64,000 nt of DNA from Pseudofabraea citricarpa (GCA_029641185.1 JAPWGK010000022.1:62001-126000); one strand, 5' to 3'; counted from the first letter of the stretch, positions 11,652 to 24,565 are shown. Numbers and translations are program-made. Notes: generated by a model from the sequence alone, not told the origin.

Positions 11652-12352
11652 ATGACCGAGACGTTACTATCTATCCTCTGCGGCGAGGAGCACTGGGACT
11701 GGGACCCCAACAACGCAAACACGATAAGATTCAAGCCAGACGGCACGGGCGAGGTAAGTGTATCATCCATGTTGCCCTCGACAGTCCCTTTCAAGAACCA
11801 GCTAAACGAAGCACATAGTTGATATGCCGGCACGAGCTCAACATCTGGATCGGGGCGGAATTTGAATGGAAAGCGCAGCAAGCGTCCGCCCTTTCCGAAG
11901 CCATCGATCCGAGCAGCAGCAGCAGCAGCGTGGCAAGTACGGAGACGGCGCATGTGCTGAGGCGATTCGATGTCGACTTGACGCTGCTGAAGCGCCGCGT
12001 CTTGAGATTCCAAACACCGGAGATGCAGAGCCGTCAGCTCAATGAGTCCCTCTTGACTGATGCTGCCTTCCAAACGAAAACGTACACGCTCACGCTAGAA
12101 CAAGGCAATTTCCTCACCCCGTATGATGCGATGGCCCCCGACGAGGAAGATCAGTATACGCCGAGATTTGCGCTCCGCCTTGCGTTTGACAAGTCGCCGT
12201 ACCCGCCGCGACAGGAGTGGAAGAACCCGGATGGAGCACCGGACGCTATGAAGATGTGGGAGTGGAAGGAGTTTTGTGGTCGGCAGCTACCACCAGGTTC
12301 GGGAGCGCAGGGGAGTAAAAGTTCGGCGTGGGGAAATTGCGTGGTTAGTTAG
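11652..12352 (+). CDS. Conserved fungal protein of unknown function, 211 aa
   Basis: Exons 11652-11753 and 11819-12352 joined in phase 0; the intron is 65 bases with GTAAGT donor and CATAG acceptor. Start at the ATG with A at -3. The protein opens with LSILCGEEHWDWDP and, across the junction, GELICRHELNIWIGAEFEW, i.e. alternating aromatic/hydrophobic residues suggesting a beta-rich lipocalin-like fold. A Ser homopolymer (AGC repeats) lies around residue 66. There is no signal peptide or membrane segment. I recognise the start-and-motif pattern as a recurrent uncharacterised fungal family but cannot name it. It is divergent from the small secreted protein gene upstream. Confidence 0.85.
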
Positions 12353-12738
12353 TTATTTGGAGCCATGGTTAGAATTATACCCTTTTCTGTCAAGAACTCT
12401 TTAACTGCATACAGAAAGGGTTTGAGTACTTGAACTGCTGTATCGAGATATTCAGGAGTTCTTGTGTGTGTTTTCACGATTCAAACTACAACTAAACCAG
12501 TCGAAAATGACCTCACAACCATATCTCCTTGAGAAGGAAACTAAGTTGTCTCACGACTGAAGAAAAGCACAGTTTCATACTCAAAGCCATTTTAAAAAGT
12601 CATAATACTATTTTTACATTTTTTCGCGCTGCGCTTCACATCACGCTTCGATGCCAATCATTAAGAAAAATATAAGAACACACACAAGACGACGAGTCTA
12701 AATGCTCATTACGTCAGAAGAAAACCATCAATCCCAGT

Positions 12739-14123
12739 TCACGACATAGCTGGCCAGACACCATTGTCAAGCAGCCTGAACAAATCCCACTCAGCGCTAG
12801 CCTCAGTCTTGAAATTCCAGAAGATCCATCCCTGGGCATAAGATTCAAAGGCCTCGATTTGCGCCTGGATATAGTTGCGAGTTGTCGTCTTGTTGTACTC
12901 GGTCCACTGATCGATAAAGTTGATGTTGGCGCACGAGCCCACGTATGTTGAACTCTGGTATGAACCATCTGCGTTACGCTTGGAGAAGGTTCCGTCGTAA
13001 CGAGCTCCAATACCGTATCCATTCTGTGAAGAATGTTAGTTTGGGACTGTGAGAGAGGATGAAAGTAAATAGACTTACGAGAGCAGAAGCACAATCTGTC
13101 ATGGCTGCTGTCCATTCTCCACAGAATAAGAATTTATCTTGTCCAGTTGCCCATCCCTGAGTACGGCCGGGAACAGCTGCGGCGTGTTGTTCTGGTGTTA
13201 GAGCAACATCGGCATTAGAGAAGACCTGGTACTCATGATGATCGACCAAAGCACCAGCACTACCCTGACCAGTCAAGAAGCCATTCCACGTGTTGGGAAT
13301 CGCGAATCCGTCATGGAAAACAACAGGAGTTTGGCCAGTTTCACGGACAATGTTGAATCCATCTTGGTAAAATCCCTCAGTCGCACCACGACCACCTGGC
13401 AGGGAAGCCATGAGAGGTTCATTGAGCAATTGGATACCAGCAACGACATCGGTGTATTCTGCCGTCGCATACTTTTGCGAAATGGCACGAATTGCGCTTT
13501 CCGTCACGGCGAGAGAGTCTCCTGATGTCCATTGTGGAGCATCGACTCTCTGGCCGGAATTATCAAATCCATTCTGAGAGAGTGGAGCGCCTTGAATTTC
13601 GTTAGCCACGATCTACAGTCCATTGAGATGAACATACCATGTAGATCAATCCAGACTTGCAATCCTGCCTGACGAGCCCACTGGATGCCTTGCTCGAGGT
13701 ATTCGGCAGCTCCTTGAATGTACGTATCACCCGGGTACTTCTCAAATGCCCAGTATCCTACAGGTATCCGGACAAGATTGAATCCAGAGTCTGCGAGTTT
13801 TTGAAAATCGGCTTGGGTCGCCCAGGTCTTCCAATGTGCCTCCAGAATGGATTGGGCGTTTGGTTGCTGGCTCAATGTGTACTCATCAACTACTGAGCCG
13901 GAGGGAAACTGTTGGAAGAGCGATGGAGTGATCCATGGTTCCAAGACCAACCAACCTCCAATATTGGCACCGCGGACTGGTGTGCTGCCATATGCAAAAG
14001 TTCTCTTTGGCAGTGCGGCTCTGTGATGCGGTCAGTCAGGTGGAAAGGCAGTCTACATGGCAGGACATACGACAAGGAGCTTCTTGCGGCGAGGGAAGTG
14101 AGGAGTAGGTTTTTCAGAAGCAT
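12739..14123 (-). CDS. Secreted GH5 exo-1,3-beta-glucanase-like hydrolase
   Basis: Four exons, 14123-14071, 14020-13638, 13590-13079 and 13023-12739, encode 410 residues; all junctions keep frame. A signal peptide is followed by a KR dipeptide (Kex2-type site) after ALP. The GANIGGWLVLEPWITPSLF opening is the hallmark of the yeast EXG1/GH5_9 group. The acid/base Glu is in QLLNEPL (about Glu203) and the nucleophile Glu in FCGEW (about Glu304); HDGF and DHHEYQVF supply other conserved active-site residues. The expected role is trimming of cell-wall or exogenous beta-1,3-glucan outside the cell. Length matches the family. No adjacent wall genes were seen. Confidence 0.95.
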
Positions 14124-14964
14124 TTTGGATTCTTGGTTCAATTATCTGGGTTTGAGATGGGCATCAAGAGTGATTCCATGAAAATTTCAGATGGGGGTTG
14201 GAGAACAATGGAAAATGAAAAAAGCCCATGTTGGAAGAACCGCGATTGTTATGTACCTGTGAACCCTGAGCGATGAGCAGACTATGATGTCGTTGCTGCA
14301 TACGGATTGGGTCATCACAGGCCCAAGCCCAAAAAGTCACATCCACGTGAGGAAACAAAGATGGACTTGTTTCCGAGCGGGGTCGAGTAAACACAACAAA
14401 GAGCCCAGGAAGAAAGTAGCAAGTAGCAGGAACCCTTGAGCCTCGATGACGATGATGAAGATCGAAATCCAGGTCCAAGACATGACAGCGTCGCTGGTGG
14501 CTGACGGAAATGTAGCTGCTTTGGACCTAGTGAACGTTGTCTGTCTTCCATTGGCCGTCGGCAAAGCCCAATACGTCGTGGCGGTGCCGATCGCTAAGCT
14601 TGAATAGCTGGCATCGCGGTGAAAGGCTTGTGAATGGCTCGCGGCTTCCGCCTGACAAGCTCTATGGGGAATTGACCATGCAGCTAGCAGAGTAAGGCTG
14701 ATTCCCCGCATTGGAGAAATTGTCATGTCCATGTCCTGGTGTTCCCAATCTAGAACGTAATCGAGTCTTTTTGTTTACGCTGATCTTTGGCTTCTGTGGC
14801 TCACCCGAACCTCGCAATTTCGCCAAGTCATCTCCCAATTTCGAATGGCCGGGACTGTGCTGTATGTGCTTTGATAATGTGAGTCAAGTTCAGTTGTTAA
14901 GGGATGCGAAATCAACTTTTCAAGTAACTTTATGATCCGTCATCTATTTTTATTGGGGTCCACC
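14124..14964. other. Intergenic, no gene
   Basis: Lies between the 5' end of the glucanase gene and the 3' end of the ABC transporter gene. Overlapping minus frames at 14164-14732 contain no domain and are read in several frames at once. The region therefore most likely contains the glucanase promoter. Confidence 0.5.
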
Positions 14965-17900
14965 TCAGCTTTCTTCCGACACTACTGATGGCGTCTCCGA
15001 ACCACTCTCATCATCTCTTTTGTTTTCATACGTCTCATACAATTCCCTGAAAGCCGAGTCCGTGGCCAGCAAGTTACTTGGACTATCACACTCCTTCAAA
15101 ACGCCCTTGTGAAGAACAACAATCCGATCAAAATCGAGGATCGTTTCGAGCCGATGCGCAATCACGATGATTGTATGATGAGAAAATTCTTGTCGAATGA
15201 TGCGTTGCATCAAGTTGTCAGTCTTGCGATCCACACTATTGCTCGCGTCAGTCAACATGGCCAGTTGTGAACGTCACATGCACTTACTTGCTGGTTGCCT
15301 CGTCGAGAACAACGATCTTTCCTGGTCGAAGGATTGCTCTTGCCAGACAGAATAATTGTCTTTGTCCGTGACTCAAAAAATCAGCATCCATTTCAGCATC
15401 TAAGCCGCCCTTTCCTTCAATCACCCCCCATAGTTCAACTTTTCGTAGCGCATCGATAAGTTTATCATCTGTTTGCGCGTCCCAAGGATCTATGTTTGTT
15501 CGGATTGTGCCGTACAAGAAGTATGGCTCTTGGGGAATGGCATTCAATCGTGCTCGAACTTCCTGACGAGGCAGCTGGGAAATATCCACGTCGTCAATGA
15601 CAATGCTCCCACCTGAAATTTCGATCATGCGAAATAATGCGAGAACCAGAGAGGATTTTCCACTTCCACTTCTCCCACATATTCCTACTTTTTCTCCTGG
15701 TCGAATTGTGAGATTGAAGTCATTGACAACATTCTTCCCTGACTCGGGTTTGTATGAAATGGCAAGGTCCTTTATCTGAACATGGCCGATGCTGGGCCAA
15801 TTAGACTGGGGTTGGACAGTTTCGGTTGGGAGATCCTCTGGGGTTGTAGTGCCAGCAAAGGCCTTAACACGACTCACAGCTCCAACAGCTGTTTCAAGCA
15901 AGGTCCTAGAACAGAGTAAGTACAGAAACTCTTTTAAAATGGGAAGACCTCATTTTTACTCACCATTGAATTACAACCCACTTTACCGTTTCTCCAAAAG
16001 AAATAATACTTACAAGAGAGACTGCCGTAAAACCTAGAAGATGATGTTAGCAATGTCTCAAGAGTTATTTGACATCTACATACCTATACTGACAGAATCT
16101 CTCAATTTCAACGAAAGACCAACGACCACTAATGCCAATCCCATTGATATAAAATCCATAACGAGAGTGAGCCACCTCTGAATCATGTACAGGAGGTACA
16201 CAGGTTTTTGAGATGAATCCAGTAATTCGTTGTTCAACAAGTGATTCGCCGACTGCCATCCAAATGCCCTCAACGTAGCAAGGCCACTTAGACTCTCGAT
16301 GAATTGCGTGTATAATGGGCTCTTGGCTTCCAAGTCCATGAATCTCAATTGGCGTGAAGTTCGAAGGTAGTATTTTTGAACCAGATAAAAGATAGTCAGC
16401 AAGAACGGGAACACAATCGCAATATACCAAGTCGCACTCGCAATCAAGATGGCTTGGCCAACGGCTTGTAGCGCATTACTGGTCACATTGAACAGAGAAT
16501 TAGGCAACTCGCCGTCGATAAGTTGCATATCCTGGGAGAAACGATTGATAGTTTCGCCGGTGTCAGTACTGGTAAAGAATGCCAGCGGTGCCGACATTAC
16601 AGTTGTGAGGGTTGTTAAATGTAGCTTGGCTCCTGATTTTACTTGCATGGTATTGAAGACGTGACTTGAAGTAGATGTTAGTATGAAAAACATGCGGATT
16701 GAGTCGTCGACAAACTTACATGGCAAGAACGAAGAGAGCAATCAAGCTACCAAAATTCAATGCAGCATAAACCCCAAGATACTTTGCAGGCGAGGGGTTC
16801 TCGTTGTTGGTTATGGCTGATGACCACCATTTCAGCCAGACCGAAGGAAACGTCTCTAGCCCAACCCATATCACCTGCATGATCCAGAAGAATATCATAG
16901 CTGGTCTTCCTGTTGCCGCAAAGTAATATCTGTAGACTGAGAGGTCACCTGCTTGTCTGGCTTTGTCTTCCACGGAGCTTTTTAGTGCAGCAGCTTGACT
17001 AGTAGCAAGCTTGTAAAGGCCTGCTGTCTTTTCGGGCACCTCTTCAGAACGTTTGGAGGCTCCACTTAAAGCAAAACTGTGAACATACGATCCATCACGG
17101 GCGTTGAGTTCTAAAAATGTGCCTTGCTCGAGAATTTGGCCATTTTGCCCGAGTGCCACGACTTGATCAGCCCATGGAAGGAGATTCACTGAGATGGATT
17201 AATACGAGAACTTATCACAGCAAGTATCCACCTACCAGCATGCGTAGCAACAATAATTGTAGTATTTTTCAATCTGAGCAGACCTGTGGGGCCGAATAAA
17301 CGATCAAATACGTGCCGTTCAGTAGTAGCATCAAGACCGCTAAAAACATCGTCAAAGATAGCGACCTGTGAAAATTAACTAGAAATTCAATACAGGATAT
17401 GTGTTGATAATACCTCTTTCTTTGCGTAGACCGCTCGAGCAATCGCCTACGATAATTAGTTTTGTAATTGGATCTGGTCAAGAAGACTTACCAAACGTTG
17501 TTTTTGACCACCGCTAAGAGATATCCCATTGCTTCCAATCAAAGTCTGGTCTCCCATGGGGAAAAGTGCAACATCCTCATCCAAAGCACAAGCATGGAGA
17601 ACGGAATTGTACCACACAGAATCGAACGTCCCGAAACCAAGGATATTTTTCTGCACAGTTTGACTTAGCAGCCAAGGGGTCTGATCACAGAACGAGAAGT
17701 CGAGCGTTGATACATGGACAAATCCTTTCGAACTTGGCGTTTCTCCAAGTAATGCCTTGAGAAGGGTGGTTTTCCCACTGGCAACAGGACCAATAATGAT
17801 CGTAAAACTTGAACGTGGGATGGTTAAATTGATCTCTTGTAGAATAGGAGGCTCCTCCTTTTTCCAGCCAAAAGCAGCATCACGAACATGTATGACCTCG

Positions 17901-20106
17901 GAATTCAGATCAGAACACTCATGATTAAACTATAAGCTAAATTAAGTCATGCAGCGGTTTGAAATAGAACAATGAAAACTTACTTCTGTTGAGTAGACTG
18001 GCAGACTTGATGCCGGTTTAAGGTGTTTAAGCTCAATATCATCCGGTACCTTGACTCTCTTTGAGCTACCTCTCGTTGCACTTGGACGCAGAATTTCTTC
18101 GGCGATAGACGCTGCAGGTTTCAGAAGACGATGATCTTCCCTAGACTCTGCACTTAGGAATTTCTGAATACGATCAAGGCATCCAACAGCAGACATCAAG
18201 CTTGGAAATGACTGAAATATTAGCGAAAGAGGCTGGTTGAGGAGAACAAGCAATGAAACCGACGTGAAAAGCCTGGCAGTGTCGAGAGAGCGACCATCAG
18301 AGCTTTCGATACCGATGAATGTCCCGAAAGTGACAACAGGGGATATCTGCTGTGGAATAAAGCCAAAAATGGCGCAGTAGATGATAACCATTCTGAAAGC
18401 CGCCATATCGTTCAGTTCAAGGATGCGAAGTCTTTGGATGAGAGCCGATAGCTTCGGTGTAAGACCACTCATCTTGACGCCTTTCATGCCAGCCAGCATA
18501 GTTGAGGTAATGCCTGTATAGAGTCAATAAGACCTTGGGTCTGTCGGAAAATTACAACTTACCAACACGTTTTTGAATAGCATCGACCCAGAGTACCTGC
18601 CGCTTCCCGGCACCTTTAGCAACATATGCAGATCCACCAGCACTCACTTTAAATTGTCAGTAAAAGATACAAGGGGTCATCAGTCTGAGTGTTAAAAACC
18701 TACAGGTTGCAATTATTAGAGGCGCGATACATGCCAGACCCAATTCTCGCTGCAACAACCAAGTAGCTAAACCAATTTGAAGTATGTTTGCCCACAGCTC
18801 GTGGGTCAGACGAAGGCCAAGTTCAATTCGTGCTATATCCGCACTCATAAGAGTAACAGCAGCGGAATTATCAAGCGCAGTTATGGAGATATCTGTGGTC
18901 TTGTGGTAAATGGCCGATACAAGACTACCACGTACCATGGTAATCCATCTATAAACACGATGCCAGTAAAAGCCCGTCGAAATCTATAATTTCATGTCAA
19001 ATTAAACTAGCACAAATATGAATTTACTATCACTTACAGCAATGCCAAAATATACAACAGCGTACGCACTGAGCAGACCATATCCTATGCTTTTATCCTC
19101 TGCTGGATTTTGCAAGAATTTTAGGTACCGATTAAGTAGCAGAGGCTGACAAAACGTGAATCCAACCAGAAATATTCTAGGAATGATCGGATTGATCATT
19201 TGCCACCAAAACTGGTTCGTGAGTGCGAAGATAAGACGGTATTTAGGTCCCTCGTGAGCTTTTTGAATTAGCATAGAATCCCAATCAAAAGATTTTGAGA
19301 ACCTCACAGGCTGCCCAGACTTGACGAAACTCCCTTCCAAGCTTTTCTGCAGTCATTTCCTCGTCCATTGGATACAAGTCATCCATCATCAACACCTTTG
19401 AGAAACCTTCACGAATGAGTCTATTTAGCCACCAAAACACGCCTTGATTAAAGACGCTGCTTGTTTCTTCTGGACTTCTCATTCGATCACTGGGATTGAG
19501 ATACCTTCGCTTCTCACGCCCTTCCAGGAACAGTATTACAATCTTCGTTGCTAGCGAGGCCGTAAACAAGCCCCGAATAGCGCCATCATACGGTATCATC
19601 CAAAGAGTTCGCACCCTCACAGCATCAAAGAGGGTGGAGAAGAATAGATATGCTCCCAACAGAGCAGATGGTCGCAAAGATCTAGAATGCTCCGTGTAGG
19701 ATAGGGCGCAGAATAAGAAGGAATCAATGAACGAGAGAACAGCAGCCGATATGGACAGGGCGGTCCGCTGGCGACTGCGAACAGACCATAGTATCAAAAG
19801 AGCAAACTGCAGAACAGCATATAGCCCAATTGTTGACTAGAAGCAGCCATTAGCATAGTATAGCCGAAGAATAATCGGTCAGCCCGGTCGGCTTACCAGT
19901 TTGGCTATCTGAAAACCTCGGCCACCAACACGCCGACGCTGTGCCTTCAATTGCAACACACGAATGGGAGCAAGGAAAATCAAGACGGCCGATGGCAAAA
20001 TAGAAAGGATGCTCTCTTCAAAGGCGAGGGTAAAATCAAAGGTACGGCTGCAATCGCTGACTGCAGGGCCAAAGGAGCCATCAGCACAGGATTGCGTAGA
20101 GTTCAT
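14965..20106 (-). CDS. Full-length ABCC (MRP-type) multidrug transporter
   Basis: Fourteen exons: 20106-19897, 19836-19308, 19258-19038, 18983-18704, 18646-18563, 18513-17984, 17929-17492, 17446-17414, 17365-17236, 17188-16720, 16664-16084, 16033-15964, 15905-15288 and 15235-14965. They give 1487 residues with all 13 junctions in frame. Architecture is TMD0-TMD1-NBD1-TMD2-NBD2. NBD1 has Walker A GPVASGKTT (about 665), signature LSGGQKQ and Walker B VAIFDDVFSGLD. The Asp at the catalytic-Glu position is the usual MRP asymmetry. NBD2 has GRSGSGKSS (about 1269), LSHGQRQLFCLARA and VVLDEATSNVD. NRFSQD and DTGE mark TMD2 coupling loops. It should export organic anions, conjugates or toxins across the plasma or vacuolar membrane. 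The next gene, an FAD monooxygenase on the same strand, could supply an oxidised substrate. Confidence 0.97.
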
Positions 20107-20508
20107 AGTGCAGTCTTGACAAGCTTGAGTGACTACCGTTCCCTTCAGTAACAGTACAGATAAGAAAAAAGAGAGCCATGTTGAAGTTATATCAACTCTA
20201 ACTGTCTAGGCCCATGGCGTACACATCATATCATCTTGACAGTGGATACTACCACGCGTTGCCCTTGACTCAAGGGAGAGCGATAATTGTCCACCTCGTC
20301 ATTGGTTGCGTACATTGATGCCTGGGTAATGGACCTGCCTTTTGCAGCCGACTTTGATCGTATTGTGTTGGTGGTGGAAATAAGCGCGGCAGAATCTCCA
20401 GCCGGCACAAGCTTTGTGAATGTGAGGCCTTGGCGATTGAATTTCGACCAGGATGTGTTTTTGGGGGATGAACGATTGCGTCGTGTCGCGACTCGCAAGC
20501 AACGCAGG

Positions 20509-20859
20509 TCAGCATCTCTGCTGTACTCTGTGCCCAACGACATCATGGCTTCCTCTACCAATGACCCATCTGATCCAAATGCCGCTTACAAACGCACGAG
20601 CAGATCCGTCTTCAATGTTGCCCCCGTCCAGCCGGTCAAATGAAACGAGGAAGCAGATGCCTCGACAGAATCCACCGTGACGATACTCTATCCCAAGCAC
20701 GTATACATTGTCGAACGACACCCTAGCAGGCGGAACATCGTAAGCTTCGATTCGATTATCTCCGATGCCAATAACAAAGCGATTGAATCTTGGGAGGAAT
20801 GACGCCCCGAAGATGGAGAGGGGGGTGGGCATAGGTTGGACATTGGAATCGCAGGAAGG
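20509..20859 (-). pseudogene. Unresolved gene or gene remnant
   Basis: The minus frame from 20859 reads as ordered protein (for example PLSIFGASFLPRFNRF and DNRIEAYDVPPARVSFDNVY) and is preceded by a good intron 3' end, branch CACTAAC and acceptor CATAG at 20862-20860. Upstream, a frame starting at 21063 hits TAG immediately before the likely donor, and a second frame holding a hydrophobic VVPIVLVVLLL segment is closed by TGA. Downstream, another plausible exon (20561-20226) cannot be joined in frame with the obvious GTAAGC donor at 20589. I could not build an intact model, so either the gene is decayed or it uses splice sites I have missed. No family recognised. Confidence 0.3.
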
Positions 20860-21337
20860 CTATGATGACAATGTTAGTGTCAGAGTAAAAGAGTTTTAAA
20901 TGCTGGACCAACCTAATGGAAAACCGGCAAAGGTTTTTCATCCAGACCCTGTTCAAGAGGAGGACAACGAGAACGATGGGGACGACGAATGGCGGAGGTG
21001 GGAATCAGCTGCAATACAGGATGACCGGCTGTGCCTCTAGGCAGATATACGATCGCCTCCATATTTCATCGAGACATATTACGGCAGATTGGTGAACATG
21101 TAGAATAAATGTAAGTGAAGCAAGTAGGTACAGATTATATCAGTGAGGTTGGATCAAGAGTGACGAGTAAGACAAAGTTTCCCACCATGCACGCTTATTT
21201 GGCCCAATGGTTTCACCACATTACTAGCAACAATTATCAGTCAGGTGGATAGAGTAAATATAGCAATTGTAAGTCTATATATAATTGGTATTCATAACAC
21301 TCTATTGCAGAGTCATTCAGCCACGAAAACATCAAGC
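20860..21337. other. Intergenic
   Basis: Downstream of the FAD monooxygenase and upstream of the unresolved remnant. A plus-strand frame at 20900-21040 encodes a 46-residue acidic peptide; I see no transcript context for it. Otherwise nothing recognised. Confidence 0.4.
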
Positions 21338-22785
21338 TCACAGCGATGGTTGTATACTCTGCGCTTTCTCCCAGACTTTCCCAATATGATTTGCATAAAT
21401 CCACTGCATATCTCCACCACCGTCGGTTATCAACTTACTCTTGACTTTATCATCATAGGTCGGTTCGCCCAGCTGCTTCAAGCCCGCTGCCCGTTTGGTA
21501 CCCTGCGACTCGAGATAGGCATACATCCTCGAGTAGTAGGGAACACGAATAGAGTCAAATATGGGCACGGCTTTGTGCACATCATTGTTCGAGATGGCCA
21601 GGGCTTGAGCTAGTATCCAGCCATCTTCCATTGCGAACCCAGCTCCAGATCCGAAAGCTCCAGAGAGGGCATGTGATGAATCACCAACAAGGACGACTTT
21701 GTTGTTCCACGCTACGAGATGCGGCAATTCAGGGCCAGCGAAAGCAGCAAATTCCCGCCATCCTCCTTGGGGGACTCTCTTTAGCGCCTCTTGTATCTCA
21801 GGGATGTATTCCTGTCTCTCGTTAACAGGTGACACTTGCCTTTGCGTGTTATGGGAGTCCACTTACAGTAAAATTCGACTCGACGACTTCATTTGTCACA
21901 GGAGTACCCCAACTGACTTTGCTTGCACCATGCGTCGCTGGGTTCTGCCAAGCTCGTGCAGCAATCTCCCAGAGTCCTTCACCAACGGGAGAGAAATATA
22001 CGTGAGTCGTCGGGCCATGCCACCAGCCGCATATCTCAAATCTCGGATCCAGATCTTTCACCTCGTCCCAAGGAAGAAGCGTTCTCCAAATGGTGGTGCC
22101 CGTGAACTTCAACTCATAGTTCTCCCAGGCCGAGTCTCGCACAACCTATAGTTCATATTTATGAATTTCAAAACAGGTGATGTTTTTCGTTGCGAGTCAC
22201 TTACAGAACGGATCCCATCAGCGCCGACTACTAAATTGGCCGTTGCAATCTCCCCATCTTCGAACTCTAGCTTCACGCCTGCATCTCCCTCATCCGTCAT
22301 GCGTCGGAGTTTCTTGGATAATTTGATAGTCCCCGGAGCGACCTTACTCAGAAGTGCAGATTGCAATTTTGTCCGCTGGGTACGAGTTGGTGGACGCTGG
22401 TATGAATCTATCGGTTTCTCAACACGATGTAATTCTTCGCCGGAGCGAGCATTCCTATCATTTTCCAATCAGTACCATAATGACAAAACCGAGTATACAC
22501 CACACGTGTCAAGAGGAAATAAGAGAAATCAAATCACATGTTTATCACAGTCAGTGTCGGATGTCCCGTATCCACCGCATCGGCAACCCCAAGCAACTCC
22601 AGCACATTCCAGCTATTCTGCGAAATGCTGATGCCCGCCCCGACTTCTCGAAGGACACTCGCTTGCTCGTAGAGCGTCACTTCGATGCCAGGCACGTCCT
22701 GGAGGGCAATGGCCGTCGCTAAGCCACCTGGGCCACCACCTACGATAGCGACCTTGAGTTTACGAGCTGGCTGGTTTTCCGTCAT
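21338..22785 (-). CDS. FAD-dependent monooxygenase (salicylate hydroxylase-like)
   Basis: Exons 22785-22538, 22454-22205, 22145-21867 and 21811-21338 encode 416 residues in one frame. The Rossmann motif VAIVGGGPGGLATAIAL binds the FAD ADP moiety and ends with the Glu of LYEQ. The mid-protein GADGIRS is the DG motif for FAD/NAD(P)H contact. LVGDSSHALSGAFGSGAGFAMEDG is the GD motif contacting the FAD ribose, with Ser-Ser in place of the common Ala-Ala. This class A flavoprotein family (PF01494) hydroxylates aromatic or polyketide-like substrates in the cytosol using NAD(P)H and O2. No signal peptide. It sits on the same strand 1.2 kb upstream of the ABCC pump gene; no polyketide or peptide synthetase is in the window. 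Confidence 0.94.
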
Positions 22786-23417
22786 GGTATCTAAATTTTG
22801 TATCGGGTGGTGAAATGGATAGGTAGATTGGTTATTGTGTCGTTGCTTCTGCGATCACCCCATTTGGTGGTGTTCGAGTGCTTGTTACAAAGCATTCTCT
22901 AGCACGTCAGATTTTGGCTATGTTGCGTGCGATTCGCGGTGCGGAAACACCAATCAGAATAGCTGAGATGGGGATGTGTGTGAGTTTCTCGGGCGATAGA
23001 TAACAGGTTCTCGATAGCTCTTCATGGTGAAATTCTAGTGGCTATCTGGATGGAAATTGGAAGTACAAGCTTTATTGGCGTCCGGCTGGGGAAAAACTGG
23101 TGTGCTTGGTTTCGCTTGAGTAGGGACCCATGTAAATAATTCTAGCGATCGCTAAGTTGGTTTTACTGTAGCACACAAACTTTGTTCAGATGTGCCATGA
23201 CCGAATTCAAAGGTCATTTGGTTAGGTACACCTGAATCTCTAACCAGTGAATCTTGTTTAGACTAGAGGAGTCAGCTGGTGTTTATTGATAACCGGCGTC
23301 GGAATTACTTTTGTACGACTTAGAACATAACAAAGTGCTTGCTTTGGTTCAGCTTCGAACAAACTACATATCTTTGCTATCGCAGCAATCACAGCGCCGG
23401 ATCTTGCGCTCCTCAGC
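22786..23417. other. Bidirectional promoter region
   Basis: 632 bases between the divergent monooxygenase and kinase-like genes. No gene-sized open frame. CCAAT-like and GATAA motifs occur (for example GATAA near 23289) but none is distinctive. Confidence 0.45.
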
Positions 23418-24565
23418 ATGGAAAAGAGAAAATACAGTCAAGATGAAGAGGCTAATGCCGTTGCCTCCAACAATTTAGGCTCTTCTAACCCAATCGCAAA
23501 GCAACGACACCAACCACCAGAAGCATCTCCATTACGCATAATCTCACTACCATCAGCACAGGAAGAATTGCCACCACCAGGCTCACTGTCTTCTTCCGAT
23601 TTCTCAGGCCCATCTTTACAGTCTGCTCAAGATGGAACTTGTCATAAGCGGCGCAAGTCCCGATGGGCGAAAGCCAAAAACACTCTTCCTCAGAGCGTAT
23701 TGGTGAATAATGCAGAGCACATTTTGGCTAGCAGCCTACCGCAGTTCGAGTACCCAGAGTCCGAGATTCAGATTTTAGGTATTATTGGTCATGGGGAGCA
23801 TGCGCTTGTGTTTCGCATCGCTGCGGGTGGTCGCACGTTTGCTATGAAAGTGGTAAGCGTCCACTGCCCTGTACCATCCACTCTTCGTGATGCTAATAGA
23901 GATCGTTATCGTAATAGCATAAATACGAGCTTAATGATATATCCTCGTCCAGATATCCCAAACCGAATCAATACTATAATAATGAGTCAACGGCCTACGC
24001 AAAGATGGCATATCTCCAGCACTCATCCCAACCGCCTATCCCGGAATGTTTCGGCTATGTTGATTTGACCACACCACCACAGGCCGTTTTGGAAGGAAGG
24101 AAACCAAGGGCTCTTTTCAGATCAGCCAGATACCGACCGGCAGTATATTTGGACTTTTTGATAGTGCCAGATTCGGAAGACGAATGCATAGCGCCTGAGG
24201 AGCTCGACAAAGATTTCCGATGGCGAGACTATTTCAAAAACGAATCATCCAAGTGTGTCCTGCGCGGCCTGGTTCTAGAGGAAGTCAATTTTCGGGTCGT
24301 GTCAGACAATGATCTTATAAAAGGAAAGAACAATAGCCTCGCTACTTCAGGATCGAAAAGTCTCGCTCTCATTCACAAATCTGGTATCTTGCATGGAGAT
24401 GTGAAAAATATTGACAACGCGCTAGTTGCCATTCCGTATGAGCGAATTGTCTGGATCAATTTTAGCTTGGCTAGGAATTGCTCGAGAATGGACAAGCGTA
24501 CTTTTAAGAAATATTCTGCGCAAGAGATTTCGCGCTGGAACTCCTTCTTGTTTTCTCCTCGGTAA
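23418..24565 (+). CDS. Degenerate protein-kinase-like protein, 360 aa
   Basis: Exons 23418-23852 and 23918-24565 joined in phase 0. The first 100 residues are Ser/Pro-rich and disordered with a basic KRRKSRWAKAK patch. A kinase N-lobe follows: the glycine loop is GHGEHALVF and the Lys strand is FAMKV. The C-lobe has ILHGDVKNIDNAL in place of HRDxxxxN and IVWINFSLARN in place of the DFG strand. Fungal kinases of this HGD type usually keep an Asp in WIDF; here it is Asn, so Mg2+ binding should be impaired. There is no APE motif and the chain stops soon after. I infer a pseudokinase or a decaying member of the fungal lineage-specific kinase expansion; the catalytic HGD Asp remains. Confidence 0.75.

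Noticed and set aside
14965..22785. Secondary-metabolite biosynthetic cluster
   Set aside because: A transporter and a monooxygenase are present, but there is no polyketide, peptide or terpene synthase and no cluster regulator nearby.
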